From Triplophysa rosa (Eukaryota; Chordata; Actinopteri; Cypriniformes; Nemacheilidae): a stretch of DNA of 64,000 bases. Numbering within the stretch: the stretch's first letter is position 1; the number at the start of each line of letters is the position of its first letter. The stretch lies in assembly GCF_024868665.1 (NCBI RefSeq), contig NC_079895.1, positions 25,166,597-25,230,596 of the forward strand. Direction: 5' to 3'. A program made the translations under genes and the position numbers. Of this stretch, positions 1 through 10,771 are shown piece by piece. The notes under the pieces were generated by a model, which searched no databases, was not told the origin of the DNA, and saw only the letters and a list, made by a program, of their open reading frames with translations.

Positions 1-1430
1 ATTAGGCAACTATATCTTTTTGACAGTCCAAACAAACTTTGTTTGTTCATATTCTAATCCTATATTGTACTATAGACCTCTAAAAAAAGAAAATACTTTT
101 TTTGTAATGTATGCTTAAAAAGAAGAAAACAAAGGTCCAATTATTACCTATAGCATTCATACGTTATAATTATGCTGAATGTTGTGAACGTTTGACTTTG
201 TTCATTTGTTCATGAGATTTATAAAAATGTCTATTATGGTTACAGAACACAATAAAACAAAACAAATCAAAACAAACATAACTTGCGGTTAGCCTTTTTT
301 GCGTATAGGCCTACTGTAAAATGATTCACGTCTAACTTAACTGTAACCCCGCTTCCGCTTTCTGTTTGATCTTAAAGCGTATCAAAATATGTCTAACACT
401 GACGTAATTCAACATGCTATTAAAACATTATTTTGTTGAATTTTGTGGTTATGGCTCTACCGGTGTCACATCTGTTCAGTGTTTTTGATCTTCAACAAAC
501 AGAGCCATTGAAATAAAACAGAAAGTACGAACGATACGAACGAGAAGCTAAAGAACGAGTATTAAAAAGATCGCGTGTTGCTTAACGGCTTGCATTACGT
601 TATCACTTTCAAAAAGAACTCAAAAATACCAAAATTATCACATTTTCAGAAAGTCACAAAAATACCAATAGGCCTACTAGAAAAAAGGTCTAAGTTACCT
701 TAATTATATTATAACAAATAAAACTCCTAAAACAAACTCTTTATCAAGCGTCAAATCGCAAAAATCGCATTAAAAACACCACAAAACCACTGACTACTGC
801 AAACAACTGTTCTCTCAATAGCTCGTTTTGTATTATCTTGTTAGCAACTTACCCACTGATACTTCAAGCAGGAGGAAAAAAGCACAATTGTACCAGCAAG
901 ATGAATGCATGTCTACATTCTAATATCCGAAAGCCTCAGGATATTCACATTGTGTTCGTCTGGGTGTGCGAAATTTAGTTGTTGTCTCAAGTATCGGTAC
1001 CCCATGAAGAAAGCTCTGAGTCAGACCCTGCGTTCCATTCCGAAGTGATCAACCCTATCCCCTACTCCCTTCGAAGAGTAAAGCTCTTGATGTGTAAACT
1101 CTAGAGGGAAAAGCGCAATTGTATCTCTTAATCTGTCCGTTTAAAATTTACTTGGCAAACGGAGCAATAAAAACAACGTCATCTTCTCTTTATTTAATGT
1201 TTTTGGAGTGACGTTTTGTATGGCGTCCTCTTCCCGAAGGGCCCTTCGGAGGGTAATAAATCCCGTTTGGTACGCACCGAGAAGAGCGAGTGCTGGGGGT
1301 GAGGCTTCGAAATACGGAAGTGATCTTTGACGGTCCCTGTGTAAAAGTATGAGCTCTTTCCTTTTAATCACTGGGCTTTTTTCGAGCTGCACTGTATTAA
1401 ACTTCTGATTTGCTGGTTACAGGCCGGAGA
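1..1430. other. AT-rich intergenic stretch, no gene recognised
   Basis: No reading frame here has a recognisable protein family, and no RNA gene is visible. The part around 1020-1330 is less AT-rich, with several CTTCGAAG-like palindromes that resemble transposon debris, but I could not define ends or a target duplication. Confidence 0.4.
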
Positions 1431-1480
1431 TGAGTATGGAAACCGCCGTCAGGTCGGACGAGATATGTCTGATTGCATAA

Positions 1481-1534
1481 CAGCAGAACCATACGTCACA
1501 GCAGAACCATACGTCACAGCAGAACCATACGTCA
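1481..1534. repeat. Three perfect 18-bp tandem repeats
   Basis: The unit CAGCAGAACCATACGTCA occurs three times head to tail without mismatch. A single copy in the opposite orientation lies near 5840-5860. The expansion is therefore local to the left copy of the inverted repeat. Confidence 0.85.
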
Positions 1535-1695
1535 CAGCAGTCACAAGGCAGCAGCGCCATGGCAGAAGTCTCATGCCGGAAGTGGGCGGAGCAAACGTTA
1601 TCAAACTACTTAGCGTTGCGGAGCGTTTCAAAGTTGTAAGCTATTAATGTTAAGTCCGTAATTAATTAAAAGGTTGTAATTGAAAAGACGTGTAC

Positions 1696-1696
<1 letters not shown>

Positions 1697-1749
<53 letters not shown>
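1697..1749. repeat. (TA)n(TG)n microsatellite
   Basis: Uninterrupted TA dinucleotides run directly into TG dinucleotides. Confidence 0.95.
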
Positions 1750-1797
1750 ATATTTATGTGCATGTGTGGGCGTGTATTATACATATAATGCTTCAAC

Positions 1798-2330
1798 AAA
1801 AATGTTAATAATGAAATGAAATGAAATGAATGAAATATACTTTATTGTCCTTAGTAAGGACATTTGCAGTGGACTTCAATAGCTTTACTCCGACCTGATA
1901 CAATAATACATAAGAAACATACACACAATAGATATACACATAAGACATACTCATAAAAATAGATGTTCCATGTTCAGCAGTCTGGTTGATGTTGGCACAA
2001 AGGAGTTCTTAAATCTGTTTAGTTTGTAACGAGATGTTATTAATCTTCTTCCAGAGGGTAAGAGTTCATAACAAGAGTGAAGTACTGTACATGAGACGGG
2101 ACATTTAAATCATTTTGGCCTCGTTCACTGTACATAGCTTGTAGAACTTGAATACTAGGGTAGTCATGCGGCCCAATAATCTTTGAAGCCGTTTCAACAA
2201 TATACAGTAGGATTTTACCGAGAGATTACCATACCAAGTGGACAAGCTGCACCTAATAACAGACTGAGAAACATGATTTTCCTGTCTACTCCATACATCC
2301 GCAATCTTCTGAGAAATTACAGTCTCATAA
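1798..2330 (-). mobile_element. LINE 3' fragment, 5'-truncated
   Basis: It begins with an ATGAA-type pentanucleotide tail followed by a TACTTTATTGTCC motif, a common 3' end of teleost non-LTR retrotransposons read in reverse. The rest reads as degraded C-terminal LINE coding sequence on the minus strand, with no intact frame. Family assignment beyond non-LTR retrotransposon is not possible by eye. Confidence 0.5.
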
Positions 2331-3380
2331 ATGTATCCTATTGTTAACAGCTAAAAACTAAAGTGTATTAATATTTTTTGTTGTGTGTCTTAAAAGATGA
2401 ACAGCATAAATTAAGTGCAATGCTAAAACAAAAAAACAAAACATTTTGAGCAATATAACATTTTAATTTATTTTTACTTAACAATCATTTAAGTATTAGA
2501 GTGATTAATTACGGGTACATACCATGTCCATGGGGTGTATTTATCAATTTGACTAAATATTCATTTCAAGCAATGACCAATTTTATATTAGGTGATATTT
2601 CTCTTTCTTTTAATAAAGAAAGTTAGCAAGTTCTTTAATTTATTTAGCAAAAAATGCAAATTATATACTTGAATTTGCAGTTTTTGTGCTGTCCGATTTC
2701 ATACATTTCAAGTTTGCTCTTCAAAATTAACCCTAGAAGACATGTTTGTGTATATTATTTTCAGCATTATTTGTTCAAAATAATCATTAAAACATGATAA
2801 AGGTGTTTTTAAAACTATTTGAATCCTTAATAAACATAAAATTATTCACTTTGTGTGTAACCGAGAAAACTTTGTCAACTATGTTACCCATTTATATAAC
2901 CCCTATAAATCAGCAATGGTTTGCTCCAAATTCAAATAAGCAACAATGTGTGATGCCACGCCCTTTTTGGCGGAAATTCTGAAGACAGTGTGGTAAGTTT
3001 CAACTCCTCCTCTTCAATATTTCATCAAAATGATTGTCTGCATATGGAGTGGATTAATTGTTCATCAACTATGTTATCAACATTTTCTTGTGTATTTACC
3101 TTAGATGTTATAATCCACAAAATGTAAAGAAAGTACATAGAAATATAAGTTGATCAAGGTCATATGGTGACATGTTTAAAGTCTGTAGGGCCTAAAATGG
3201 GCCTAAAATGGAGGAAATGTCAACTATGTTACCTGTCAACTATGTTACCCATCAAGTGTAACACAGTTGACAGGGAATAACACGGTTGACAATGTTGTAA
3301 GGGTTTACTGGGTTTATGCTTATTAAGTCCATTGATTAAAAAACATTAACTTGATTAAATTGTTACTACACAGAAATTTA

Positions 3381-4255
3381 CATTTACATTTAGTCATTTA
3401 GCTTTTATCCAAAGCGACTTACAGATGTGGGAAACAATGGATGCAATTGGAACAACATAAGAACAACAAAAAGCATAAGTGCAAAAAGAAAATTGGTCCC
3501 ATATAGCCTATCACAGTATACAGAGCTAAGGTTTTTTTTTTTTTTTTGAAAGAGTATAAAAGATATAGAAGTCAGAACTAATCAGTCAGGTGTTGACGGA
3601 AGAGATGTGTTTTCAGACGATTCTTAAAGATGGATACAGAATCTGCTGATCTTGTAGCAGCGGGCAGATCATTCCATAAATGTGGAACCGATCCCGAGAA
3701 GGTATACGTGAGAGAGATCTTTTACCTTTTTTGGATGGCACCACAAGACGTCATTCGTTTGCAGAGCGTAGGGATCTGGCGGGCATATAAGTCTGCATTA
3801 GCGAGTGAAGGTAAGGGGGTGCCAAATCAGTGGTGGTCTTGTAGGCCAGGAGCAGAGTCTTGAATTTGATTCGGGCGACTATAGGGAGCCAATGTAACTT
3901 AGTGAAGAGAGGAGTGACGTGCGCTCTCTTCGGTTCATTGAAGACCACTCTTGCCGCCGCATTCTGGATCATTTGTAGAGGTTTGGTTGTGCAAGCTGGA
4001 AGTCCAGTCAGTAGCGCATTGCAGTAGTCCAGTCTGGACAGAACAAGAGCCTGGACTAGGACTTGCATAGCATGCTGGGATAGGAAAGGTCTAATTTTCC
4101 TGATATTGTAGAGGATGAATCTGCAGGACCGGGTGGTGCTGGCAACATGATTAGTGAAGTTAAGCTGATCGTCGATCACCACTCCCAGGTTTCTTGCCGT
4201 TCTGGAAGATGTAATGGTTGATGAGCCCAGTTGAATGGAGAAGTTGTGATGACTC
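3381..4255 (-). mobile_element. L2-like LINE, 3' half with reverse transcriptase C-terminus
   Basis: The 3' end carries the TTTACATTTACATTTAG tail and a CCAAAGCGACTTACAGA motif, widespread at teleost L2-type LINE ends. A 143-codon minus-strand frame at 3751-4182 reads as the RT thumb and C-terminal region, with FILYNIRKIRPFL, SRLDYCNALLTGLP, IQNAAARVVF and LHWLPI motifs. The same motifs occur in the longer LINE at 13-15 kb. The catalytic part is missing, so this is a dead, 5'-truncated copy. Confidence 0.85.
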
Positions 4256-5578
4256 TTTGTTTGATAATATACAAAAGTGTAATAAGGTAGTAATTACATA
4301 AATGCATGATTTGAGTTATACTTATCAGTGAAGAAGTCAGCTGATCTGAAACCATTTTTTAACTATTGTTATTAAAATTCTGAATGATACAGGGATTAAC
4401 TCAACAATATTATCCATGCACTGAAGAAATCCTTACACTCTAGCTAGACTTAACGACATCATTATAGATATTTTCCATTCTACCCCTATAGCCTACTCAT
4501 ATTAACAAACAATAATTTCATGGATCATTTTCAGTGATTTGAAATTACAGTTTCCTGATGACATATGTAATTTTAGCCCTATCAATTATGCTATACACTG
4601 ACAAAATGAGAAAATGACAAAGGGAAAAATGAGAGGAGGAAGAACAGATCAAAGTAAGAATGGACAGATGGGAGGGGAATGTTTAAAAAATGTTCAATCA
4701 ATTTATATTAAACTCACTACCTTAATTGCATCTGACAGATTGTAGATTTGTTATCAAAATAAAGTTTTTATCATAAAGCAAGGTTTCTCTCTTCTTTTCC
4801 TAATGCTTCCCGTCAACTGTGTTACTTTGTTGTCAACTGTGTTACATGGGATTTTTGTGCCATAATTTGTTTAAATGTTGGCTGAACTGTAATAAAAATG
4901 ATGGGGGACATTTTTAGAGAGCAAGGTCTGACATAATAATGTTGAATAACTCTAAATTCAACGTAATGTGGATTAATGTAGAAAAAAAATCACCCTTGAT
5001 GATACTATCCCACAGAATATCAATTATCCAGCTCAAAATTCATATTTTCAAAGCAGTTAGACAAACAACCACAAACACACTGAAGAATAGACTAAAGAAC
5101 TTGCAAACAAATGTTTTATCAAATGCTTAGTATTTCATTCATGTCTTCTATGACACAACTTTTGTCTGTAACACATTTGACAAAATAATGAATCAGATGT
5201 TTATTTTGATTTAAATACTTAAGTTATCATTTGAGCTTAAGCTTGCCAATTAATGAATTTTGCACATTCCAGTGATATATTATGGAAACAAGTAGAATAT
5301 TTAGCAAAAAAACACACTGATTTCTTCACTTATAGGTTGATATGAAATGTACCCCTAATTATAGAATGACTCATTAACCAATTTTCCAAAGTACATACAT
5401 GTGCTATACACTACACATCATAAACTAACATTACAAAATCAAACAAAAGCTTTTGCACAGAAGGCACACAATAATAATCAAAAATGGTAACCTAAAATAA
5501 AAAAAAATCTTAAAACATGCAATTAATCCTGAGGCATGTTTTATCCAGACACTCATCAAGGAAAATGTACTTATCACC

Positions 5579-5731
5579 CTAAAATTCAAAGCTAAACCTG
5601 AAAGGCTCTTTGGCCAGCCGAGTCATTTGTTTCTGCATGTGAAAGCTGCAGAAGGGCTTTTTCTGGTCTTCCTCATTCAGCGTCAGATAATCCAACAACA
5701 ATCGAAGACAACTTTTTACCGTGTAAAGTTA
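5579..5731 (-). CDS. Unrecognised protein-like open frame, possible transposase exon
   Basis: A minus-strand frame of about 46 codons ends at a TAG at 5579-5581. It contains the stretches CLRLLLDYLTLNEEDQKKP and FHMQKQMTRLAKEPFRFSFEF. Its composition (hydrophobic, basic and acidic residues in mixed order, few low-complexity runs) is more protein-like than the surrounding AT-rich frames. It has no upstream ATG, and a stop lies just before it, so it would have to be an exon or a remnant. It sits inside the interval bounded by inverted repeats, which suggests a transposase relic. I recognise no family, so it could also be chance. Confidence 0.2.
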
Positions 5732-6183
5732 CCCTTTCTCCGCCATGACATTCCTTTACGTCTCACTACATTTGCCTACTTCTGATCTGAGACTGTGACT
5801 CTGCCCACTTCCGCCATGAGACGGCCGCCATGGCGCTGCTGTGACGTATGGTTCTGCTGTTCTGCAATCGGTCACTATTGGGGGTCGGACACATGGTGCT
5901 TTCCGTAGTGCGAGGAGACTGTGTATAGAAGACCATTAGAGCCAAGACGTTTGAAACTGTGGAAGGCCAAATGGGTATAGAATAGCCATAGGCCCTGTTC
6001 CAAATGGCAAACTCCGGTCTTGTGGACCTCCTCTGATGCTGCTTTCGAGACAACTTGGGTTTCGGATCTTATGACGTAAAATATCTGACTTCCAACCTCA
6101 ATCCGTTCCAGTCAACCACGCCTCACATTCGCATGTTTAGAAGTCGGTTATCGGTTTAGAAGTGAAAGTGACCTATTTGTCAG

Positions 6184-6437
6184 GTATGGTGACCCATACC
6201 CGAAATGTGACCTCTGCATTTAACCCATCCAGAGAGTAGTGAACACACGCACAGCAAGTGGTGAACACACGTACCCCCGGAGCAGTGGGCAGCTATCACT
6301 GCAGTGCCCGGGGAGCAAGTAGGGATAAGGTGCCTTGCTCAAGGGCACCTCAGTCATCACCCACCAGCCCTGAGAATTGAACCAGCAACCTTGTGGTCAT
6401 GAGTCCGACTCTCTAACCATTAGGCCACGACTGCCCG
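6184..6437 (-). mobile_element. tRNA-derived SINE
   Basis: Read on the minus strand it starts GGGCAGTCGTGGCCTAATGG, has a box-A-like TGGCCTAATGGTTAGAG, and has a box-B-like GGTTCAATTC about 45 bases on. A body follows with GCAAGGCACCTTATCCC and TGCACTGCAGTG-like segments. This head is typical of the abundant tRNA-derived SINEs of teleosts. No separate 3' tail or target duplication was resolved. Confidence 0.8.
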
Positions 6438-7178
6438 ACTAACCATTTACCACGTGATGTCACTATGAGACGCAGAGAGAATGTAAGAGCATTCTAGGTT
6501 ATCGTTTTAAGGTGGCTATTCAAAGTGGGCGTTTGTTCATAAACAGTGTCTGGATATTTTAACGTTCATGTTCATACATATTACATGTTGTAAAAATAGT
6601 TAAAAGGTTGTTTACATAAGCCTGCGAAGAGCAAGCCGCCATCTTGTCCGTGACGTCAAATGACACGTCTCGCTGAGGTCGGGGTTGATCGATCTGCCCC
6701 TAGTTCAGAGGTCGGATAACCGACTTCGTTTGCCGTTTGAGACGTTCACTTTCGGAATTGAGATCGGCAATACCCGAAATCCAAGTCGTCTTAAATGCAG
6801 CATAAGTCCACACTTGGCTTTAAAAAATCACGAGCGGGTTATAATTGGTGTGTTTTATGTCATAGAATAAAACGTGAAAATATTTAGAGTTTTTGTTAAC
6901 CACAGACCTTATTTTCAGGCGATTTACCAAAAATCCATTAAAAAAACCCATAGACTTTGGGGAGATGGAGCCGGAAGTCCTAAAATGCTAACTCGCTTCA
7001 GGGGTTTGCATACAAAAATACGTCATCTCTGCAGCTCCCTATTCGGGGGCTGCGTCCTTTGAAGGCTGCATTTCAAAACATGTAAATGTACTTTTAATGT
7101 TTTGGTGCAATTTTTATATATTATTAAATGGATCGTCTCTATATAAGGGACATTTATGTCACTAGGGGTACATAAATA

Positions 7179-7317
7179 TTCCTTTAGAGGTACAAACAAG
7201 AAGGTACAAAAATGTACCAATGTTCAAAGGTACATTTTTATACCCTACAGAGGTACAGCTTGAGCGACAAAGCATTTGTACTTTTTTAGGTACATTCCTG
7301 TACCTAGAATTTTCTGT
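7179..7317. repeat. Palindromic GGTACA-rich MITE
   Basis: A short stretch is full of GGTACA and TGTACC motifs in both orientations, so it can fold on itself. It ends exactly where homology to the THAP-coding element begins, so it probably inserted into, or replaced, that element's 5' end. Confidence 0.55.
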
Positions 7318-8291
7318 GTGCAGCGAACAGCAGGTTCTGGAATGCACCTATCGGTTGAACACCGCCTCCACAAGACAATATCAACGACTACTTCTCTAGC
7401 CCCACCCACTGGTTCGCGCATGACAGTACTGAAGTAGCACAAGTTGCACGGAACCAGATAGAGCGAGCAAGCAATAAACATGCCGTTAAAGCAAAATATT
7501 GTGGAGTCAGTGCCTGGTTGTGGAAGAACACAGTCGCTGCATAACCTTCCTTCGTATTCCGACATTAGTAATGAGTGGCTGAAGTTTACTTTTAAAGACG
7601 TTCCAGCTCACGTGGGGAAAACATTACCGTAGATTCCTTTGTGAACAAGGCAGAGGTCGATGATGGATTTGCGGAGAGACTATAATTAAAAAGCAGTGCT
7701 GTGCCGTCAATATTGGATCCGATAGGAATGGCGCAGCAATCTTTCATCTTTCAACTCTCATCATTTATAAATCACACGAGGTCCCCAGATAATACTAATC
7801 CTGTGTGAATAGGGCGAATGTGTAACCTAAGCTATACAGTACAAACTATACGCAGAGCCTTGCCATCACATCCGGGAAATAAGTCAGTAAATTTGAGTAA
7901 ATCAGAGGCTTCACTTATCCCGTGCTAATGCGTCACCAGATGTGGGGAGGTAATTTATAAATCACAGGAGGTCTCCAGATAATACTAAAACTGTGCGAAA
8001 ACTGCAAATGGTGCTAATGTGTAACCTAACGTTACGTCTCTAACCAAATTCACAGAAGGCTCCAACTATGCAAACTGTTATCCAATCATAGCAGTGGGCA
8101 TTTACTTCCAAGTCTTCATGGCGGAACGCTCATTCAAACCGATCGTTTGTCGAGCTGGCCTCAAAACCCGGGTACAAATTAGTCTATTATTTATTGATTT
8201 TGATGTTTCTGAATGTAAAAACCACGCGAACGTCATAAGTAGACCTCATACAACAGTATAAAACAATAAACATGCCAAGTTCAGGACACCT
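7318..8291 (+). mobile_element. Decayed THAP-coding TTAA transposon, copy 1
   Basis: This is homologous along its length to 44438-47631 without that copy's nested hAT. The coding start (MPLK, then PGCGRTQSLHNLP) is recognisable from about 7481. The frame is broken by a stop after AHVGKT and by missing bases, so it is a pseudogene. The right end reads GACACCT followed by TTAA at 8292-8295, which matches a TTAA target. The left terminal repeat is missing. Confidence 0.7.
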
Positions 8292-8439
8292 TTAAAGGAG
8301 TGTTAATTAAATCTGCTCTTGCACGTGTAATGGAGGGATTTCTGTTGCTGTTTGGACTGCTTTAAACACTTCATGACGTTTCCGCAAGTTACCGGCTTGG
8401 TAAAAATACCATCATCAAGTTAACCAGGACGGAATTTCT

Positions 8440-8665
8440 TTTTTTTTTGGTCCGGTCCAAGAGAACCGAACTACACGCACCCTCAATCGAATCGCGCCAG
8501 AGTTTGTTTGAAAGGGGACCGAACCTGCTTTCAAACAAACTCTGTTTGGTGCGCACCAGTGTTTGGATGGCAGCATTCACACTCACACAAATAAATGGCA
8601 CTAACAGAGCCGTCGCACTAGAGTTTGTTTTAATCTAACCAAACATGCCATATGTAAACACACCC
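8440..8665. repeat. Probable MITE
   Basis: A GC-rich island has inverted copies of AAACAAACTCTG and GGACCGAAC-like segments and ends in CATATGTAAACACACCC, a terminus seen in fish DNA transposons. Exact ends were not established. Confidence 0.35.
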
Positions 8666-9096
8666 TTAGTTTACTGCTTCAAATGTGGACTCAGAACGTC
8701 ACGTGTAGGTAGAGTTGGTGTACAAGGTCTATGGTTTTACTACTATCAATACAAAAACAGATTACTATAGGTAAACCATGGTGAATGTTCATAAGGGTAA
8801 CATGTATTCTTACCAGCTGCTAATCAAAATCATATAATCTTTGCTTAAAAAAAACAATACAATTAATTTTGAGCAGAATTAAGTTAAGTTAAGCCTATTT
8901 GGTTTGGCCCTCCACAATCATCCCAGTTTGGTTGCCAACCCCCACCGTTACCAAATGCGACACTGAAGTACTTTTTTGCAGCTGTTCAGTAGAATACTTG
9001 AATAAATGTTAGCTCCACAACACCTCATGTTAATGGATCCCTGTGACGCATCATTTTGTTGACTCTTTTAGGAGGTATTAGGCAAAGGCAAGGCAA

Positions 9097-9735
9097 GGCA
9101 TGTTTATTTATATTGCACACATTTTGTACACAAAGTAATTCAAAGTGCTTTACGTAAGCATGGTGCATAAGACATTTTTAAGTAAGTAAAAGATTAAAAT
9201 CACAAATACACAAAAGAACAGAATTTAAAACAACAATTAAATGCAAACAAAATTTGATCATAAAAAGAATCAAATTAAAAGAAAAAGATAGAAATAAAAG
9301 TGCAGTTAGTGTGAAGCAGCACAGTGCTCAGGTTGTAAACGCACGGCTGAACAAATGTTTTTAGTCTGGATTTAAAAGTGGCTACTGTTGGAGCACATCA
9401 GATGTTTTCTGGAAGCAGATTCCAGCTACGGGTGGCGTAATGGCTAAACGCTGACTCGCCTTGTTTTGAGTGAACCCTTGTTATCGCTAACTGACTTGAT
9501 CCTAATGATCTGAAGAGTCTGTGCTTTATATTCAATAAGCGTATCTGATATGTATTTAGGACCTAGACCATTGAGTGATTTATAGACCATTAATAATACT
9601 TTGAAATTGATTCTACAAGTGACTGGTAACCAGTGTAAGGATCTGAGGATTGGGGTGATATGCTCAGATTTTTTTGGTTCTGGTCAGAGTCCTGGCAGCA
9701 GCGTTCTGTATGAGCTGGCTGAATAGAGAAGTTCC
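9097..9735 (-). mobile_element. LINE 3' fragment with RT C-terminus
   Basis: The 3' end has GGCAAGGCAAGGCA and a TATATTGCACACATTTTG...CAAAGTGCTTTAC motif typical of teleost LINE tails. Translating the minus strand at about 9540-9700 gives HITPILRSLHWLPVTCRI followed by FKVLLMVYKSLNGLGPKYI, the C-terminal RT region. Frameshifts and stops show a dead copy. Confidence 0.75.
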
Positions 9736-10099
9736 TGTAGGCAGTGATGCAGTTATTGAGTGAGTGTATATGAAGGTAAAAAAAACAACCAAAAACAATT
9801 GCTGAAAACCTTGAATGTAAATGTGATCTGCATGGTTTGACTGTCAATAAGTAATATTAAGCTATTTCATTCCTACTATGGAAAGTCAATGGGGGCTTAT
9901 TTTAAAGTTTTTTGAAAAGTTATTTTACTACTCCTTTAAGGGCATGTGCCTTGATGAAAAAGCAATAAAAAATATTTTGAAATGTAAACCCGTCACCGTG
10001 CCAACAACGTGCTTCTCCTTAAAAATATTTGACAGAAAGTCAGGTTACATTAACTTAACGTCTGAGCATATTTTTTCTTAAAATAAACATTTAAAGTCT

Positions 10100-10771
10100 T
10101 TATCGCATTATATAGCCTGTCTCACAATAATCAGTCTCATCAGATGAGCAACTATCTTGTTCGAGCATAACTCCTGTGGCGGTCGCTGTATAGCCCGACT
10201 TTGTGTCCTGATTAGTCTGTATGTCCGGATCATATGAGCACACAAGCAGATGCTTTTGACGTCCCTTTGTTATCGAATCATCTGTTTTCATTTCTGTCTG
10301 TACATACGGTTGGATCCCGTAAAGTTCTTTTTGAACTTTTCTTAGCAGAGGTTTACAAACCTCTTCCTCATCCACATCTTTTTCGTATTCTTCTGATCCA
10401 AAAGGTCGTAAAGTGACAGAGAATAAGTTGACATTCCCTGTAGCATTTGAAACATCTGCATTTCCCTCTGGCTCAAATCTCAATTTAGGAAGTTGTTTTT
10501 TTTCCCCGGACTCCTCTGACACCACTTCCACCTTATTCTCATCTTCATCGCTGTGAATGTCTGGGGATAGTGCAGTTACACTGAGATGCAGGGCTGGTTT
10601 ATCCCCTGTGCTACAGATACTGGAGCTATAAAGGAGGGGCAAAGATGAAACTATGCCATCCTCTTTATTACTAGTACTTTGCGAATCACTTTGTTTAATT
10701 ATGCAACCCATGTAGGTGCAGTTGCCTTCCTCATCTTCTTTGTCATATTCTTCATCATCCTCTGTGTCTGC
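10100..10771 (-). CDS. ifnar2: ifnar2-like exon 8: signalling tail and stop
   Basis: Encodes the last 223 residues. It starts with an acidic run (ADTEDDEEYDKEDEEG), then CTYMGC with Tyr338, the NVNLFSVTLRPFG block, a YGIQ motif (a possible STAT3-type YxxQ), and ends ETDYCETGYIMR. The frame is open throughout. A stretch of about 370 bases just 3' of the stop (9736-10099) has no clear AATAAA on this strand. Confidence 0.92.
   Translation of the reverse strand, partial: ADTEDDEEYDKEDEEGNCTYMGCIIKQSDSQSTSNKEDGIVSSLPLLYSSSICSTGDKPALHLSVTALSPDIHSDEDENKVEVVSEESGEKKQLPKLRFEPEGNADVSNATGNVNLFSVTLRPFGSEEYEKDVDEEEVCKPLLRKVQKELYGIQPYVQTEMKTDDSITKGRQKHLLVCSYDPDIQTNQDTKSGYTATATGVMLEQDSCSSDETDYCETGYIMR

Larger units (their letters stand above)
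1450..5900. mobile_element. Putative large DNA element bounded by inverted repeats
   Basis: About 85 bp near 1475-1595 reappears in reverse complement near 5790-5875. Shared blocks are GATTGCA, CAGCAGAACCATACGTCA, CGCCATGGC, GTCTCATG and CGGAAGTGGGC. The interior holds scattered GTCAACTATGTTACCC-like motifs (about 2874, 3219, 3235, 3256, 4812 and 4832), a LINE insertion at 3381-4255 and one protein-like open frame near its right end. No transposase could be named and no clean target-site duplication was found. The single-element interpretation is inference. Two independent MITE copies in opposite orientation would look the same. Confidence 0.4.

Noticed and set aside
1481..1534. CRISPR-like array
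   Set aside because: The repeats are tandem without spacers, and this is a vertebrate sequence.
1465..1647. 60-codon frame with AEPYVT repeats
   Set aside because: The repeat is the translation of the 18-bp DNA tandem repeat, and frames exist on both strands.
6685..7062. Two consecutive 61-62-codon plus-strand frames
   Set aside because: They cross repeat boundaries next to a SINE and have no domain or splice logic.
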